Origin: Karstenula rhodostoma CBS 690.94
Lineage: Eukaryota > Ascomycota > Dothideomycetes > Pleosporales > Didymosphaeriaceae
Length of the DNA: 64,000 nucleotides
Reading direction: 5' to 3'
Assembly (NCBI GenBank): GCA_010093485.1
Contig: MU001509.1
Coordinates: forward strand, 304,256 to 368,255
In this document: in pieces, positions 21,190-33,946 of the stretch
Layout: each line of letters starts with the position of its first letter
Position numbering within the stretch: position 1 is the first letter of the stretch
Notes under the pieces: model-generated
Told to the model about the DNA's origin: nothing
Seen by the model: the letters and a program-made list of their open reading frames with translations, nothing else
Database searches by the model: none
Program-made: the position numbers and the translations under genes

Positions 21190-23189
21190 ATTGGTGGCGA
21201 TACGAGCTAGGGAGGGAATTGCGGGAAAATCATAGACTGCTTGATAGAATTGATACCCGAACTTGTCCTCGGGACAGATGCGCGGTTTAGAAGGATGAAG
21301 TAGCATGATCGTTTCCTTTCTCAATCTGTGCTGACACTACAGGAAAGCCTCTCGAACAAGCGACAGTGGCGAAGGCTCCTTCGACTTTGCCAACAACAAG
21401 GCAAGCTGCCTATCTAATCGTCCACACGGAGCTCAATCATTGCTGAACCCGTGTTGCGGTACCCAAGCGGCGGGCAAGTACGCGCCGGCACCAATTGTCT
21501 CATCGACACACACATACAACGCCTCACCAACATGTCAACTCCCCAGCGAACCCAGCAGCAGGCACCTCTCCACCTTCCGTACCAACCTCGTCTACCTTCA
21601 CCAACCAAATTCTGGAACATGATTTACCACTCATTTCCATCCCCAGCATCGTACCGGGCTACGCGTCCTGCGCCGCAAATAAAAACCCAACCGATGCATG
21701 CGTCATGCAGTGTGTATCTTCCACCAAATTTCCAGCATCGTGTTTATCCACATCTACCTTAATCTCAAATCAAACATATTCCAGTACCGTACGCTGGGAT
21801 GATAGAGTTGCTATTCGGTAACGCCGTGCACTCCTGGTCTACTACAGTGTTTCCCTCATGGCGTGATACATGTCAAGGTATTTACAGAGCAATGTGCTAA
21901 GAACGCGACAGTTCTATAGCAAGGGTGCTTCTAATACATCAAGTCATGTACGTCTACAACCCCTCCGGATCTGCATGTCTCCTTCGCGGGGATGATATGG
22001 TATATTATGTCACTATCGCATCTATTCTACACCCACCACATGCGCGCAGTGGATCATTGCGTCTGGTTATAACCTCACTTCATCCATGTTCACTCGATAC
22101 ATAACTCCCCACACCGCCTTGCATTCCCCTAGTATACCATGTTCTTGCTCCAAGCCCATCCAGCCTTCATATCGCGTGATACCTATCTTACCTACCACAA
22201 ACAAGCCAGTTTAGTACGACAGCGTTAGCCCGCATTTGAATGGTTTAAAGAAAGACGTTGCCTTGCAAGGAGACCTGGCAGCAAGGTAGCCATTGTACAA
22301 ATTGCAATTTTGTAGAATATCACATGAACATAACTACGATTTGACCTCCATCCCACCACCAAACCTCCCAGAGCACACAAGTAAACAAGGCAGTTCCTTC
22401 CTCTACTTTCCCTACACACCTTTATAGTCCTCAACCCCAGCTACCAGCCACCCCTCTGCGACCCTTCCTCATCGGCTCGAAACAGCATCCATAAACATCT
22501 CGATAGAAATAAGTGCAGAACTAGCGAGTAGATAGGGCAGCCCCGCGCACATAGCCAATCCCCAACGCCGTACCTTCTCCGATGCCCGAGGTATAAAGCG
22601 TCTGTCTTAGCCGCCATGGTGGGATACAAAACTATCCAAGGTGGGTGTAAGGTCACTCACGCAGTCGTGTAAACGAAGAAACGCATGGGACTGCTCTCTA
22701 GCCTTGTTCCAAGTAACACCTTACCCCTACACAACCCAGAAATCTACTCCCGGTAGATGCCTCTCACAACAACCACGAGTAGTGTATCTCCCTCTGACCG
22801 AGACGACGGCCGGACACTGCGTCGATGCTGTGCTGCCTAGTTACTCCTTCCTAATCCCAGCAATCCTTCTGTGGAGGTTATCAGGAAGTGCGCGCCGTGC
22901 TTCACTATTACAGACGCTGATGTGTCGCGCATCGTGGACTGTCTGTCGGCATGGTAGGGATGTATGGAGTGCGATTTGTGTCTAACGAAACATACATATC
23001 CGAGTCAATACGTACGAAGTTCCCCTTCCACGACGTCCCCTTGGACGTTACTTTGTTGGACATGTTGGTGTCGCCGTGGTTGGGGAGAACTTCACCCAAG
23101 CTATCCTTATCTGAGAACTATACTCCTTATAAAAAACTTCAATACTCTACAAGTACATAAACCTAGGTTAGACGTACTAGACTATACAA

Positions 23190-23505
23190 CAGCTATTATG
23201 CTTTGCATATGTTCCTGTGCCACTTTTCCATGGAACAGAGGTCTTCTATCAATTCTTTTATTAATACATGACTCGTTGATTCTATTCATTTCCCTCTTTG
23301 TTAGCTTGTGATATTTTGGTCCCCGAAAACAGAGTAAAATACCCTATTTTAGAGGACCAAAGTGTCGAAATAAGCGTACCTTATTACTATAGCTAATAGG
23401 GAGGTATATAATTGGAATCAACGAGTTATATATCGATAAAATGACTATATGTTCCATGGAAACGTGGTACAGGAACATATTGAAGGCACCGATAGTTACA
23501 CAACC
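23190..23505. repeat. Diverged inverted repeat (foldback-like, about 310 bp)
   Basis: Two arms of about 150-165 bp face each other around 23338. The best block is 23209-23236 against 23451-23478, matching at 26 of 28 positions when reverse-complemented. A second block, ACTCGTTGATT, at 23271-23281, matches 23416-23426. A third, TTTGGTCC at 23315-23322, matches GGACCAAA at 23354-23361. Indels and many transition differences separate the blocks. This looks like an old foldback or MITE relic; no target duplication was found. Confidence 0.6.
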
Positions 23506-26500
23506 GCCCTTATCATATTTAACCACAACCCTACTTACCCAACACACAAAACTGCGTAACAGACTCCAACCCATTCTAGCCCGCACCCCCAACTTCACAC
23601 CACGCATCTCACAAGGTTAAAACAAAAGCTATACAGCATCCACCCATCCCACGTACATCCCGCCCCCCAAACTGCTAAGATGGTTTCAGCAGCCGCGACG
23701 ATTTTATCTACTATGTTAACAAAATAAAACCCAATGCCGTTTACTTACCTTCGGTCAGTCAATGCATTTGAAACGCACAGTCGGTATGTTTGATTAAGCT
23801 TTACGGACGGAATACCACCTTTAGTTCGTGTCAACAATCATATGCCACGTTGCTAGAACGATAGTAGTACGCAGAATCAGAACCCTACTATTGATCCCTT
23901 CAAAGGGTTTCCCATCTCCCAGGGGAACAACAAGCGACACGTCACTGCTGCTACCGCCATCTTCTGCCATCAGGCTAAATCGTGCGAGACAGGCGCGCTT
24001 TGAACTGCTGTATACCCAGAAGAGCATGAGCGACGTGTCTGAGATCCGTGGCCCAGTGTATCCAATGAATGTCTAATCTAGCACGCGAAAACCTCTTAAC
24101 CCAGGGGGGTATAGATAGTTAGGGAAGTAGTCACGTTTGAGCAGCAAGTCCTAGATATGTTTTATCAGTATACAACGTAGTGGAAATGTCAATACCACCC
24201 CTCCCTGCTCCAACATCCGGGTTCTAACCCTCCATAACGAACAACACCTTACAAAGACCCTCCACACCCATCCATCACAGCCATGGTTTCAAACATATAA
24301 ACCACAGCGCCGTTCAAGCCCGGGTGGCTAAACACTCTGCAGTCGACACAACCCCCTATCCAGACCGACCTCAACTACGCCCTCGACATCACACACAGCA
24401 CCCGCATGCACACCTCGCCCCGCCTGAGGCAGGATCCCCAACCCAGCCCTGCCCTGCCTTACCCTGCCCTACTCTCCACAAGGGACCAGGCACGCACCAT
24501 CACGCAGTCCCCAATGCAATGCACTGCACAGGACCCAGCCCGCCCCAGCATACGTACCTCGCCGTAAGGCTATCCATCCACACCATCTCTCGCGCGCCGC
24601 CCCCTCCACCACCCTCGATAGGAAAGCAAGGCGCTTGGCCCCCGTCTCCAAAGCGGCCGAGCAGCCGGGCCTAGGACGTCGCCGAGGCGGTCGACCCAGC
24701 GCGTCGGACCCCGAGGGAGGGCGCGCGCCGCACCGGGTCATAAGGATGGCGACTGCGCACCTTGTAGATGTGATGGTAAGAGCATGTATCGCGAGCCGGC
24801 GGTGTAAGGGGTGGGTGGATGGTGGTGCGCGCAGGTCCGCCGTGCGAGAGGGCTGCAGCGCAAGCTAGGACGGAGCGACTGCGCGGGCGGCCATTGGAGG
24901 GATATTTACCTGACTACCTACCTGGGAGAGGGCCAAGGGGGACGGTGAGATGGACGCTGTGCGGGATACACCGAGTGTTTGGCCGATCTGTGCTGTGCTG
25001 TGTGGTGCTATCAGGGATGATTAAGAGGTGTTGATAATCCTCGGTCTGACCTTACCACGCCTCGGCGGGCACTTCGCCGAATGAGGGGGGATTCGCGATG
25101 GTTGCGGGCCGCGGCGCGTTCTCACCGATCCATCACGTTACCCTGCACCATCCCGCCTCCGCGTTCGTCGCCGCATGTATCCCATCCTGGGGAGGTTTCT
25201 CCTGTGTGCAGGCGGACCGCCAGCATACGATGACGCTTCTAGACCTTCCATACATCTCGCGAGGCGTTCGTCATCGGTTACGACGCAATGGAGCTTTAAC
25301 CGGCCTATGGGGGGAGCCTCGTTTGCTTGAATTAACGGAACCCAAGGTGTTGCTCAACATCTGGCTGTTACGCATGCAGGATCTACAAAGTTTGTAGATA
25401 TAGGCGGTTCTGCAGAGCGCATGGCGTGGTGTAGCGACTGAATCCTGGTGGTCGATAAGATGACTATTAAGCACGTATCGCTGATGCACTACGCAGGCCC
25501 TAGCTGCAAATGCGCCCAAAACGGACGTTCATTGCAGATGAGACATCCGGAAACGCGGAGAAGACGTGAAGTTGACCGCGTGACTGCACATCCACGGTTG
25601 TCGCCTCGTGGAGGCCAAAATGCTGACGCCGGTAGTTGCTGGCTGGGCGGTCCACGTTGCACCGAGGTTGGAGGGTTCTGCCCCGTAAGTTAAGCACGAG
25701 CATACTATGACCGGGGACTTGGGGAAGTGGGCGAGGAACCGTCAGCGGGCCGACACGATGAAGGTTCGCCTCGGCCCTCACCGTTCGCTCTGTGATTAGG
25801 ACATAAGCAGTAAGGCTTTACGCATAGGTCAGCATTGTATCGCAAATACGTACCATCTCACCAATAGCAGAAGCATGTGATCGTGATGATCAGGGATGAG
25901 TGAGACGGTCTAGGTCGATGCGCCGAAACAGGGGACGCGAGACTGGGGAATGGTGAGATCATCGCGGACAACCTGGGGTAGTGGGAACGGAGGAGACGGA
26001 CTGCTGCCGTTATAGGACAAGCCTTGACCGAGCGTGCTGATGTGGGACCGCAAAGGATGAGTGTCGTGGAGACAACGAAAGGGTCTGGCTGGATAGGACC
26101 GTAGGTCCAAGTGGCTACGGGCATGTGGAAGTTCCTCTCGGCATCATGGCTTATATCAAAGCGACCATGGATGGTGGGACCCAGCTCGGTGATGCGAAGA
26201 ACGTGAGAGGTCTTTGAAGAAGGCGTCGGAGACAGGCGCTTTAGCGGTTGAGGATAGGCAGGCGATATTTGACCGGTTGAAACGGTTAATTAGTCCTGAC
26301 CGAGGAGGGGTCGAGGATTTCGGCTCGGTACCGAGTATTGAGTGGTTCATGAGCCGAAGATGTCGACACTCGGCCCGGGGACGATCATATGACAAGAGTG
26401 ATGAGGAAGGAAGGGTTATTGTAGGATCTGGTTGCTGACCTCGCGTTACTATACTAGTGGACCGGCCTCTATAATGACAGCTCAAGCCGCTGACCGCAGC

Positions 26501-29272
26501 GAACGGTAAGTTCATGGGTGGAGAACCAGGTGTTGGGGTCGTTCACCGCACTGCCAGATGAAGTAGACCCCAGAGCACTGTTCGATTTCACAGTCGAGAA
26601 AAGCGAACGGTGAACTGCAGGATGGTGCAGCGGTGCGTGTATATTTAGTGTCGATAGAGCAGCTGAGGCTGATCCGACAGTTCGGTACCCCGCAATTATA
26701 GCCTGTAAGCGTAGGCTGTGCTGGCCGTTGCTCGTCGCAGTTAATATCGAAGCGCAGCACCAGTCCCAGCGCTGACCACCCTGTAGACGTTGGAATGAAG
26801 TGCCGATGTGAAACCCATCGAGAAGACGTGCATTCGAGGGAACACAAGGTAAAGCACGAGCTGCCCATCTGACTGGTAAGCACGCAGTGTTACCGACACC
26901 AAAGTCAACACGAGAATGAAAGAAAATTTGGCTGTACTGAAAGATTGGACTGCCGACTTCCGACTTTCGACGAATCCATGTCGATGCAACCTTGAGGGGT
27001 ATGTAGACCGCCTTCAGCGAGAAGTCCTGGTGCACCGAAACTAGAAGGTCCTTCGTCGCGCCGCAGGATCTTCTCGAAGCATTGTCGCATGTCCGCTACT
27101 ACCGTAGAGGCGTTTGAGCTTCTAGACCAAGCCTAGGTATTCGAAGGAATAGGAAGGTAAGGCTGCAGTTGGTGGATAACCATCCCACGTTGTATCCGTT
27201 GGTGAAGATTCAAGACGCGAGCCGTGTTGGTGGAGACACATTTGCCCCACCTGCGGTTCGCGGAAATACGTGCTGCGCAGCGATAAGCACGTGGGGGGAC
27301 GGATGGGCCGTCGAGATCCTCCACACCGCACAGACATGCGCACATGAGCATACACCCCTGAAATGCAACATGAATCTCGAGGGATGCTGTTGGCTCCTCG
27401 GTCTTGCTTCTGTGATAAAAAAAAAGATACGTGCTGGAATACGTACAAAGAAAGGAGAGACGCAGCACGTGGGTAGACGCCGTGATGTCCACAGGTCGGA
27501 TGTTCTATGTTTGACTGTTGCCATCGACGATGCCATCCTCGGTATGTAGCGCATTTCATGGTGGACAGTGCTTGAGGGCTGAACAGGCCTGCGATTCATT
27601 TGGTTTCCATGGTGCTTCAAATGGGTCGTCCCGGAGCCATGAAAGCGGAATTGACTTGCTTCGTGCGTGCGCTGGGAGGAGCCCAACATGGGCAGCCGAC
27701 GATCCTTGGCGCCCCTGGCCACGCGGGCAATGGTGGTCGGGCGCCCGGGGCTGTGGCATGGGAACGTGCTAATTGCAGTGCCTCCGTGATGCCTCAATGC
27801 AATCTCTCAAGCGAAGCGCCTGATTGCGAGAGTCATGACTTGCCAGTCTCCAACATGAATCGTCGAAAATCAAGACTGGGGGGAAAAACTGCGGAAGTCA
27901 GCGTCGTCTTCCCCCCGTGCGCTAAGGAGTCAGAAGCTCGGAGATGGACGTGAACGGAAGGATTCCCACCTCGTTTGGGCGAGGGAGGCTGGCGTCTCAT
28001 TTGGCAACGGCCGCCTAACTTCGGTAGATCTACTGTATGCACGAGGCTTCCTCAATACGGCACCGAGGCCGCTTAATGCTGCGCTGAGGTGAAACGCTCC
28101 GCAGCACTGTGATAAGTTTGCATCCGAGAAGCCTAAGATGAGCCATGTGCTATAAGATGCGTAGTGAAAGAGCTAACGGTTTCACTGTGATTCACTGTGA
28201 CCAAGCCTCCAATTGAAGACCTCATTTTAAAAGCAAGCGCATCGAGATACGTTGTTAGAGAGAAACAACAGGAACGATGGGAGCCCCCGCGCAGGATGGG
28301 AGCACCGTAATCAGCCGTGGACGCATGCCGCATGTCAGTTCCACGATTGGAGATGAACCCCAAGACGACAGCCACGCGATTCGTGCAGCGGCAGGCTCGC
28401 CAGAAACCCGTTCCCGAAGCGGTCAAGCAGAACGCCAGGACCGCAGTGCCGGGTCCTCGCCCGGAGCCAAGTGTCCGGTGGTGTGGCACACGCTCACGCC
28501 GCCTTCGTGGATGTTGTGTCCCCCATGCTAGGTGCCAGCTTTGCGGGATGACGTTCAGATTGCTGCTTCGGAGGCGCAGATGCAACGCAACATACTCTGC
28601 GTAGGGTTGCCATCTGGAGCGTATACATTGCGTATCACCAGTTCGTGTCTTTATGCTAGCATTTGCGTGGTGCACATGAACCGAAGCATGTTTGGTAGAG
28701 CCTCCTTTGCACGGCCCGTTGCGTCCAGGAATCGTGCCGCCCCGGGATCAGTGTTGCTTCCGTTCATTTACGCACACACCTGTTGCGGGTGAGATGAGCG
28801 CAGAGTTCGTATTCTTTGGCTGAGAGATTTGTTACAAGCCACGTAGTATCGGACCGGAAAAGCAAACGCTGCTGACGCCACTCAGCGAGCAAGCTTCTTA
28901 CACTGCGGCGATAGCGTCTTCGATAAAGGTGTACAAGTGGTGGAATAGACGTCCGTGTGGTGCAGACCATCCGGTCCGGCAAATGTGAAAGAGCCGGCAA
29001 AGAATGTTTGGGATGCACCTGGTACTGAGTGGTGGAAGGCCATCTTGTGCACTGGTTGCGTGCTTTGTTGGCTGAGTTGCACAAAGCGAAGTCGCTTGTT
29101 CCACGCTTCATGGGTGTCCGACCCTCGGAGCGGCCTTCTGTAGGTGAAGATGCTGTTCTTTCCCAGTCCTGTTACGTGTTGAATTCCAAGACAAACGGGA
29201 CTGCCAGCGGTAAGAATAGGCAGTGGGAAATGGACGAGAAAGACTGCCTATGACGAGGGTATGCTTGGATCT

Positions 29273-29293
29273 TGCATGCATGCATGCATGCAT
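29273..29293. repeat. (TGCA)n microsatellite
   Basis: About five uninterrupted copies of the self-complementary tetranucleotide TGCA, in non-coding DNA. Confidence 0.9.
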
Positions 29294-31257
29294 ATGGGCT
29301 TCTCTGGAATCGAACGAGGCTTTGGATGAGCTCAGACCCACGAAAACATGGGTCTGGCAACTGTGAGATACGACAATGCGACGCGCTCGTTCAGGACATT
29401 AGATCTAGGTCAGATGGGATGGCGGAGATTTTCAAAACCAACAGCCCTACGATCCCATTCGTCACGCAGACGCCCGCAAACTGTCAGAAAGGGAGTGCAT
29501 GTGGCTTGGCCTCGGACAGAACGACAGCGTCTGGGGCTGTGGTAGAAGGTGTCCAGCCGGGTATTTGTGGGATTGTGGGGAAGATGGCACACGACTGTTG
29601 TACCGGATTGTCGGTCCGTGGAACAAGAAGACTAGGCTTTGAGTTGTCACGAGCTCTGGTATATCGGAGCCGCGAATGTCAGAATGTCCTTGGCCATATC
29701 GTAGAGACGGGTGCACAATAAACGTGACATTGCCGTAAATGGAAAGATTGTATAACCTCGGAAGGGCATGCGGTGGAGGCCTCATGTCCAGGGACGTTGA
29801 GCCTGGAACATGGTAGCGATCGTCAAATGCATGGGAGGGACCGGGTCGAATGCCACGCTGTACCGCCAGTATTGGCGGGCAGGCGGTGATCTTGAATTGT
29901 ACAACGCATGAAACCGGCCATCACGCCGCATTTAGGGAAGAGGAACGGTTGCACATGATTCTTGTGCGGCGTAGTGATTCGACGCAGGCACGCAGATGAC
30001 CTCGAGCGGGCGACGTGTAGATAGTCGACGTAGCACTTTTACATTGTCGCAAGTAACAAGCTGATCAAACACGAAGGTAACTCTCGATCCGGATACGTTG
30101 TGATGGCAAGCAAGGCTTGGCGAGGACAACGCAGAGATGGACGGATGTCGCGATGGTGTTCATGTCTGGAACCTGGCCAACAATGGCATCCTGCCAGCGT
30201 CAGGACGGTAGCGTGGGACGTGCAACGCGGCTGAGAATGCTCATGCGGAAGCTGAGGAGGGTGCCATTCGATGGATTGAGGCTTGGGATGCATGGCCCTC
30301 GGCGCTTCACCCCGCCTGCTTCGAGGGCTCAGCGAGGGCGATACGAAGCGAGGGCTGCTGCTTAGCTGGGCGAGCGGAGTGGCTTCTGGTACGCAGTAGA
30401 GTAGAAGGGCGTGGCGAAAACGGGCTTCCCAAAGCGGCGTGTCACCGGCACGCGCAGAGGCTGCTTCTTTTGGGCGGCGGCGGAAAAAGTAGAGGGCCAT
30501 GTGACGCGAGGAGCAGCGGGCGGAGGGTTTCGTCCCAAAGACTCCACGGAGCGATGCATGACGAGGGCAGGCTCCTGAGAGTGAGGCTCGCGCGTGGGTT
30601 CAGCGTAAGGGTAGGTCGGCGGCGCAGCGAGGGGCGGTTTGAGCCATGACAGGTACGAGACGCTGTGGGCAGGGCTCACGATCCGAAGGGGGAGGGCCTT
30701 TGGGGCCTGGCTGGCAGGTGTAGCTAGCCGGCATTCTCGAGTACTGCCGACGAGGCGAGCTAGGATGACGACCCATCGGGCTAGCAGACGCAGGGATGCC
30801 GGATGAAGCCAAACGCGGCGGCTGGACTCGCGCCGAGGTCACATGGAGGGGCTGTTGTTTGTTTACAGTACGCTGAGTCAGGGCCGCGATACGGGAAAGA
30901 TACCGGCACGTCTCGTGCACGTGATGGCATAGTGCTGCTCACGGCGGGATGGTGCGCAGCAGCCGTGCGTCTGTCGGAGCCGTGGGCGGTGAGTGTGCAC
31001 GTCTGGCGTCTGGCGTCTGGCAGCGGAGCGTGGCGAGACGAGACGGCGAGACAGCTCACGACGACGTCTCAGAGTCTTGAGCGAGTCAGCCCGTGTGCCC
31101 CGGGGGTTCTGGAAAGGATGGCGCTCGGACAGGTGGTTAATCATGTGCTGCGTCTCCCCACGCCCAGACGTTTGAGAGCCACCAGTCGAGCAGGGGCTGC
31201 AGTGCGCATGGGCAGCCACGCGGAGACGGTCGGAAAGCGGTGGCGAGCGCCGGGGAT

Positions 31258-31281
31258 GGGCGTGGGCGTGGGCGTGGGCGT
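31258..31281. repeat. (GGGCGT)4 tandem repeat
   Basis: Four perfect hexamer copies in the GC-rich non-coding span. Confidence 0.9.
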
Positions 31282-31461
31282 GAGTTCGTACCCATGAGCC
31301 CCGGCACAGCACAGCACGAGGGCGGCATCGCGCTGGCAGCTGGCAGCGGGCAATTGGCACAAAAAGAGAGGCGCTGCGATGCGCGGGTGGCAGTGGGCGT
31401 TGCTACCACTACTGAGCAGCTAGCGCCACGGCCCTGTGGTCGCGGTGCTAGAGGCTCCCGT

Positions 31462-31489
31462 ACAGGCTACAGGCTACAGGCTGCAGGCT
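31462..31489. repeat. 7-bp tandem repeat (ACAGGCT)
   Basis: Three perfect copies and a fourth with one change, in non-coding DNA upstream of the DUF1752 gene. Confidence 0.9.
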
Positions 31490-32028
31490 AGAGGGCAGGC
31501 ATCGGGCGAGCTCCGGCCTACAAGGAGCTGGGCCTGGCGGCAGCATGAGGCGTTTATGGCGACAGGGGGTCTTCCGTAGTGACGGGCCACCTCTTTTGGG
31601 CCTGTGGGCGGTCCAGGGCGTGCCCACCATTTATTATCGCCCCGAGCGCTGCTCGCTTCGTGGGTCCTGTCATCGACTACTGCTGCCCAGCTGCCTCCCG
31701 ATACTACCTATATACACGCTGCTGCACCGCTCCACCGCGTAGCTGCACCTGCCCTGCCCACCCGCAGCGCTTCCCACGCACCACGCACCACGCACCACCC
31801 ACCACCACGCACCACCGCCTACCACGCATAACACGCAACACAACACCACCCCTCTCTCCGCCATTCCTCCATGTCCGTCGCCGCCCGGTAGCAGCACGGC
31901 GCTTGATCGTCGAGCCCGCAGCCGATCGCCCTGACGCAATCACGTCGACGTCGACGAAAGCGGACGCACCGCCCAACACCAACACCTCATATTGCACCCC
32001 GCCCGCCATCACGGCGCCCCACGCAAAC

Positions 32029-33857
32029 ATGCCTCTGCACGCTGCGCGTCCCATTGTGCGCGTCGAGCACGGCTCCATGCACACCATCGAGACCCGCAAC
32101 GCCGAGAACCTCTTCGGCCTGTGGTCTGGTATGTCGGCCTCTTTCAGCGCCGCTTGGACGCCCGCTGCACATGACGCCCGCCACTGACACGCTGCTTTAG
32201 TCTTCAAACAGTGCTCCCCCGCCATGGAGGACGGCAAGCGCTACGAAAACATGGTGAGTCGCCTGCCACCCCAAGCCATCTGAGACACCCACTGACAACC
32301 GTGCAGGCCTGGAGAGTATGGTCGCGAGAGACCTTCTGCTGCCAGCCCGTCCACTCCGCCCCCTCGCCGTGGTCTTTTGAGTCCAAGACCGTCGTTGTCG
32401 ACGACGTCCCGGAGCTCTCCTCGAGCATAACGTCCGACGACTCTACAGCCGAGAGCGCCCTCACCGCGACTACCCGCTCCAACTCGTCGTCGCGCCCGGA
32501 TTTGCGCCGCCACGACTCTGCCAACAGCCAGGCCCGTGGCAAGCACATTGCCCCCATCGACCTGGAAAAGGTCGTAAATTCCATCCAAGAGAAGAAGGCC
32601 ATCGAGCCTCTCTCGCCGCTACCGCCACAGCTCGCCCCGCCCGTTGCGAAGGAAACGCCGAGCGAACCCGCCCTGGAGACCAACACCACGCCCCCGCCCT
32701 CGTCGCCTCCTCCGACTGCCCGGTTCGTTCCTGGGTCATTAACATCCCCAGTCGCCACCCCGATGGACAGCGACCCAATGAGCCCGTCGATTGGTTCAGA
32801 CGCCAGCGCGTCCACCGACGTTAGCGCTCACAGCGTCGTCCATGGCTTCGATCCGAGCAGGATATCTACTTCTGTCCGATCCAGCACCAACCTGAACCCT
32901 ACCCCGATCCTCAAGTCCAGCTTCGTCTCTAAACCGCCGCCTTCCAAGGCCGAGCCGGTACGAAAGAAGGCCCCCATGTTCACGCTAGGCGGGTCGTCCG
33001 ACGAGGACAACAGCAGCTCGCTCGAGGCCTACTCATTAGCAAAGCGCAGCTCGCTCTCCGACAACCTGAAAAAGGCCGGCCTCGTCCGCAAAAATCTGTC
33101 CTTCAACAACCAAGTCACCACTCGTACGATCCACGACGCCACCTCCGAGGAAAGCGAGGGAGCCATCGAAAGCGAATCCGAGGAAGACTCCGACGACAAC
33201 GCCATCGAGGAAGAGGATTCAGACGAAGAGTGGGAGGACGACAACGATGACAGCGCGGTCGCCAGCATGGATGAGAGGCCCATGTTCCAACGTGTCGACT
33301 CCCAGGCCAACCTCGTCTCGCGCCGATCTTTACTCACCACGATGATGCACCAGGGCGACCGTGCCCAAGCACTTCAGAACGCTGCATCTCGCTCCACCCC
33401 CGCAATTCGACGCTCTCGCACCTCTACTCCCAATGGTCCATCTACTGGAAACTCACCCCAGGAAGACGCAGGCCTCATGATGCGGCAACAGGCTACGCGG
33501 TCAAAGCCCATCATCATGACCACCTCCAACGTACACCCTCCAGCACTCTCTCCACGCACCACCCGTCGTAACATGCTACAGACGGAGCTGACAGCGTCAC
33601 TGCGCTCAAATCTCCTTTGGGAGAGACAGCAAAAAAACGCCACCACCAATGCGGTGAACAAGCGAGCTCAAAGCGCAGTGTCGATGCCTGCAATGCGCCG
33701 AGCTGCGACGACTAGCGACGTCAAGGGACTGCAAGCGCACGCGCAACAAACCAACAATTTGATCAAGGCCGCCACCCACCGAGAGGCGGTTAAAAACAAC
33801 TCATATAACGATTATTTCGACCAAGGCCTCCAAGAATACCACCAAAAAGGATGGTAG
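32029..33857 (+). CDS. DUF1752/DUF3295 (AreA GATA-like N-domain) regulatory protein
   Basis: Three exons, 32029-32128, 32201-32253 and 32307-33857, give 567 residues; introns are 72 and 53 nt. Residues 1-60 form the DUF1752 module shared with the N-terminus of AreA-type nitrogen regulators: ENLFGLWSVFKQCSPAMEDG, then YENMAWRVWSRETFC. The long middle is disordered and Ser/Pro-rich, with a strongly acidic run (about residues 360-400, EEDSDEEWEDDNDDS). The C-terminal DUF3295-like part has RRSLLTTMMHQGDRAQ, TELTASLRSNLLWERQQ and the ending YNDYFDQGLQEYHQKGW. There is no GATA zinc finger, so it is a cofactor or signalling protein rather than AreA itself. A nuclear role in nutrient response is inferred from family resemblance. 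It sits alone between two long gene-poor spans, which suggests complex regulation. Confidence 0.87.
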
Positions 33858-33924
33858 ACGGGGCCTTTTCTTTCACCAACTGCACATTCAGCGGCATTTA
33901 TGGAGCAGCATTCGGGCACTGGCG

Positions 33925-33946
33925 TTTTTTTTTTTTTTTTTTTTTT
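33925..33946. repeat. Poly(T) tract, 22 bases
   Basis: Uninterrupted run of 22 T about 70 bp after the DUF1752/DUF3295 stop codon, in the probable 3' UTR. Tract length is prone to sequencing error. Confidence 0.9.

Larger units (their letters stand above)
21190..32028. other. 10.8 kb gene-poor span
   Basis: No open frame here has a recognisable domain, convincing splice structure or coding-like composition. Frames up to about 195 codons occur at 26.5-28.7 kb and 30-31.4 kb, but they overlap one another on both strands and lack conserved motifs. The span includes an imperfect inverted repeat near 23.2-23.5 kb, GC-rich stretches at 24.4-24.9 kb and 30.2-31.6 kb, and several simple repeats. Its right end is the promoter of the DUF1752/DUF3295 gene, including a TATATA at 31709-31714. 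Long upstream control regions or noncoding transcripts are possible; I cannot show either. Confidence 0.55.

Noticed and set aside
26469..28675. Overlapping frames of 120-195 codons on both strands as possible genes
   Set aside because: No motif, conflicting overlaps, no consistent splice structure; chance frames in GC-balanced DNA fit better.
30039..31360. Several GC-rich frames of 100-164 codons
   Set aside because: They overlap on both strands, are Arg/Pro/Ser-rich from base composition, and contain simple repeats.
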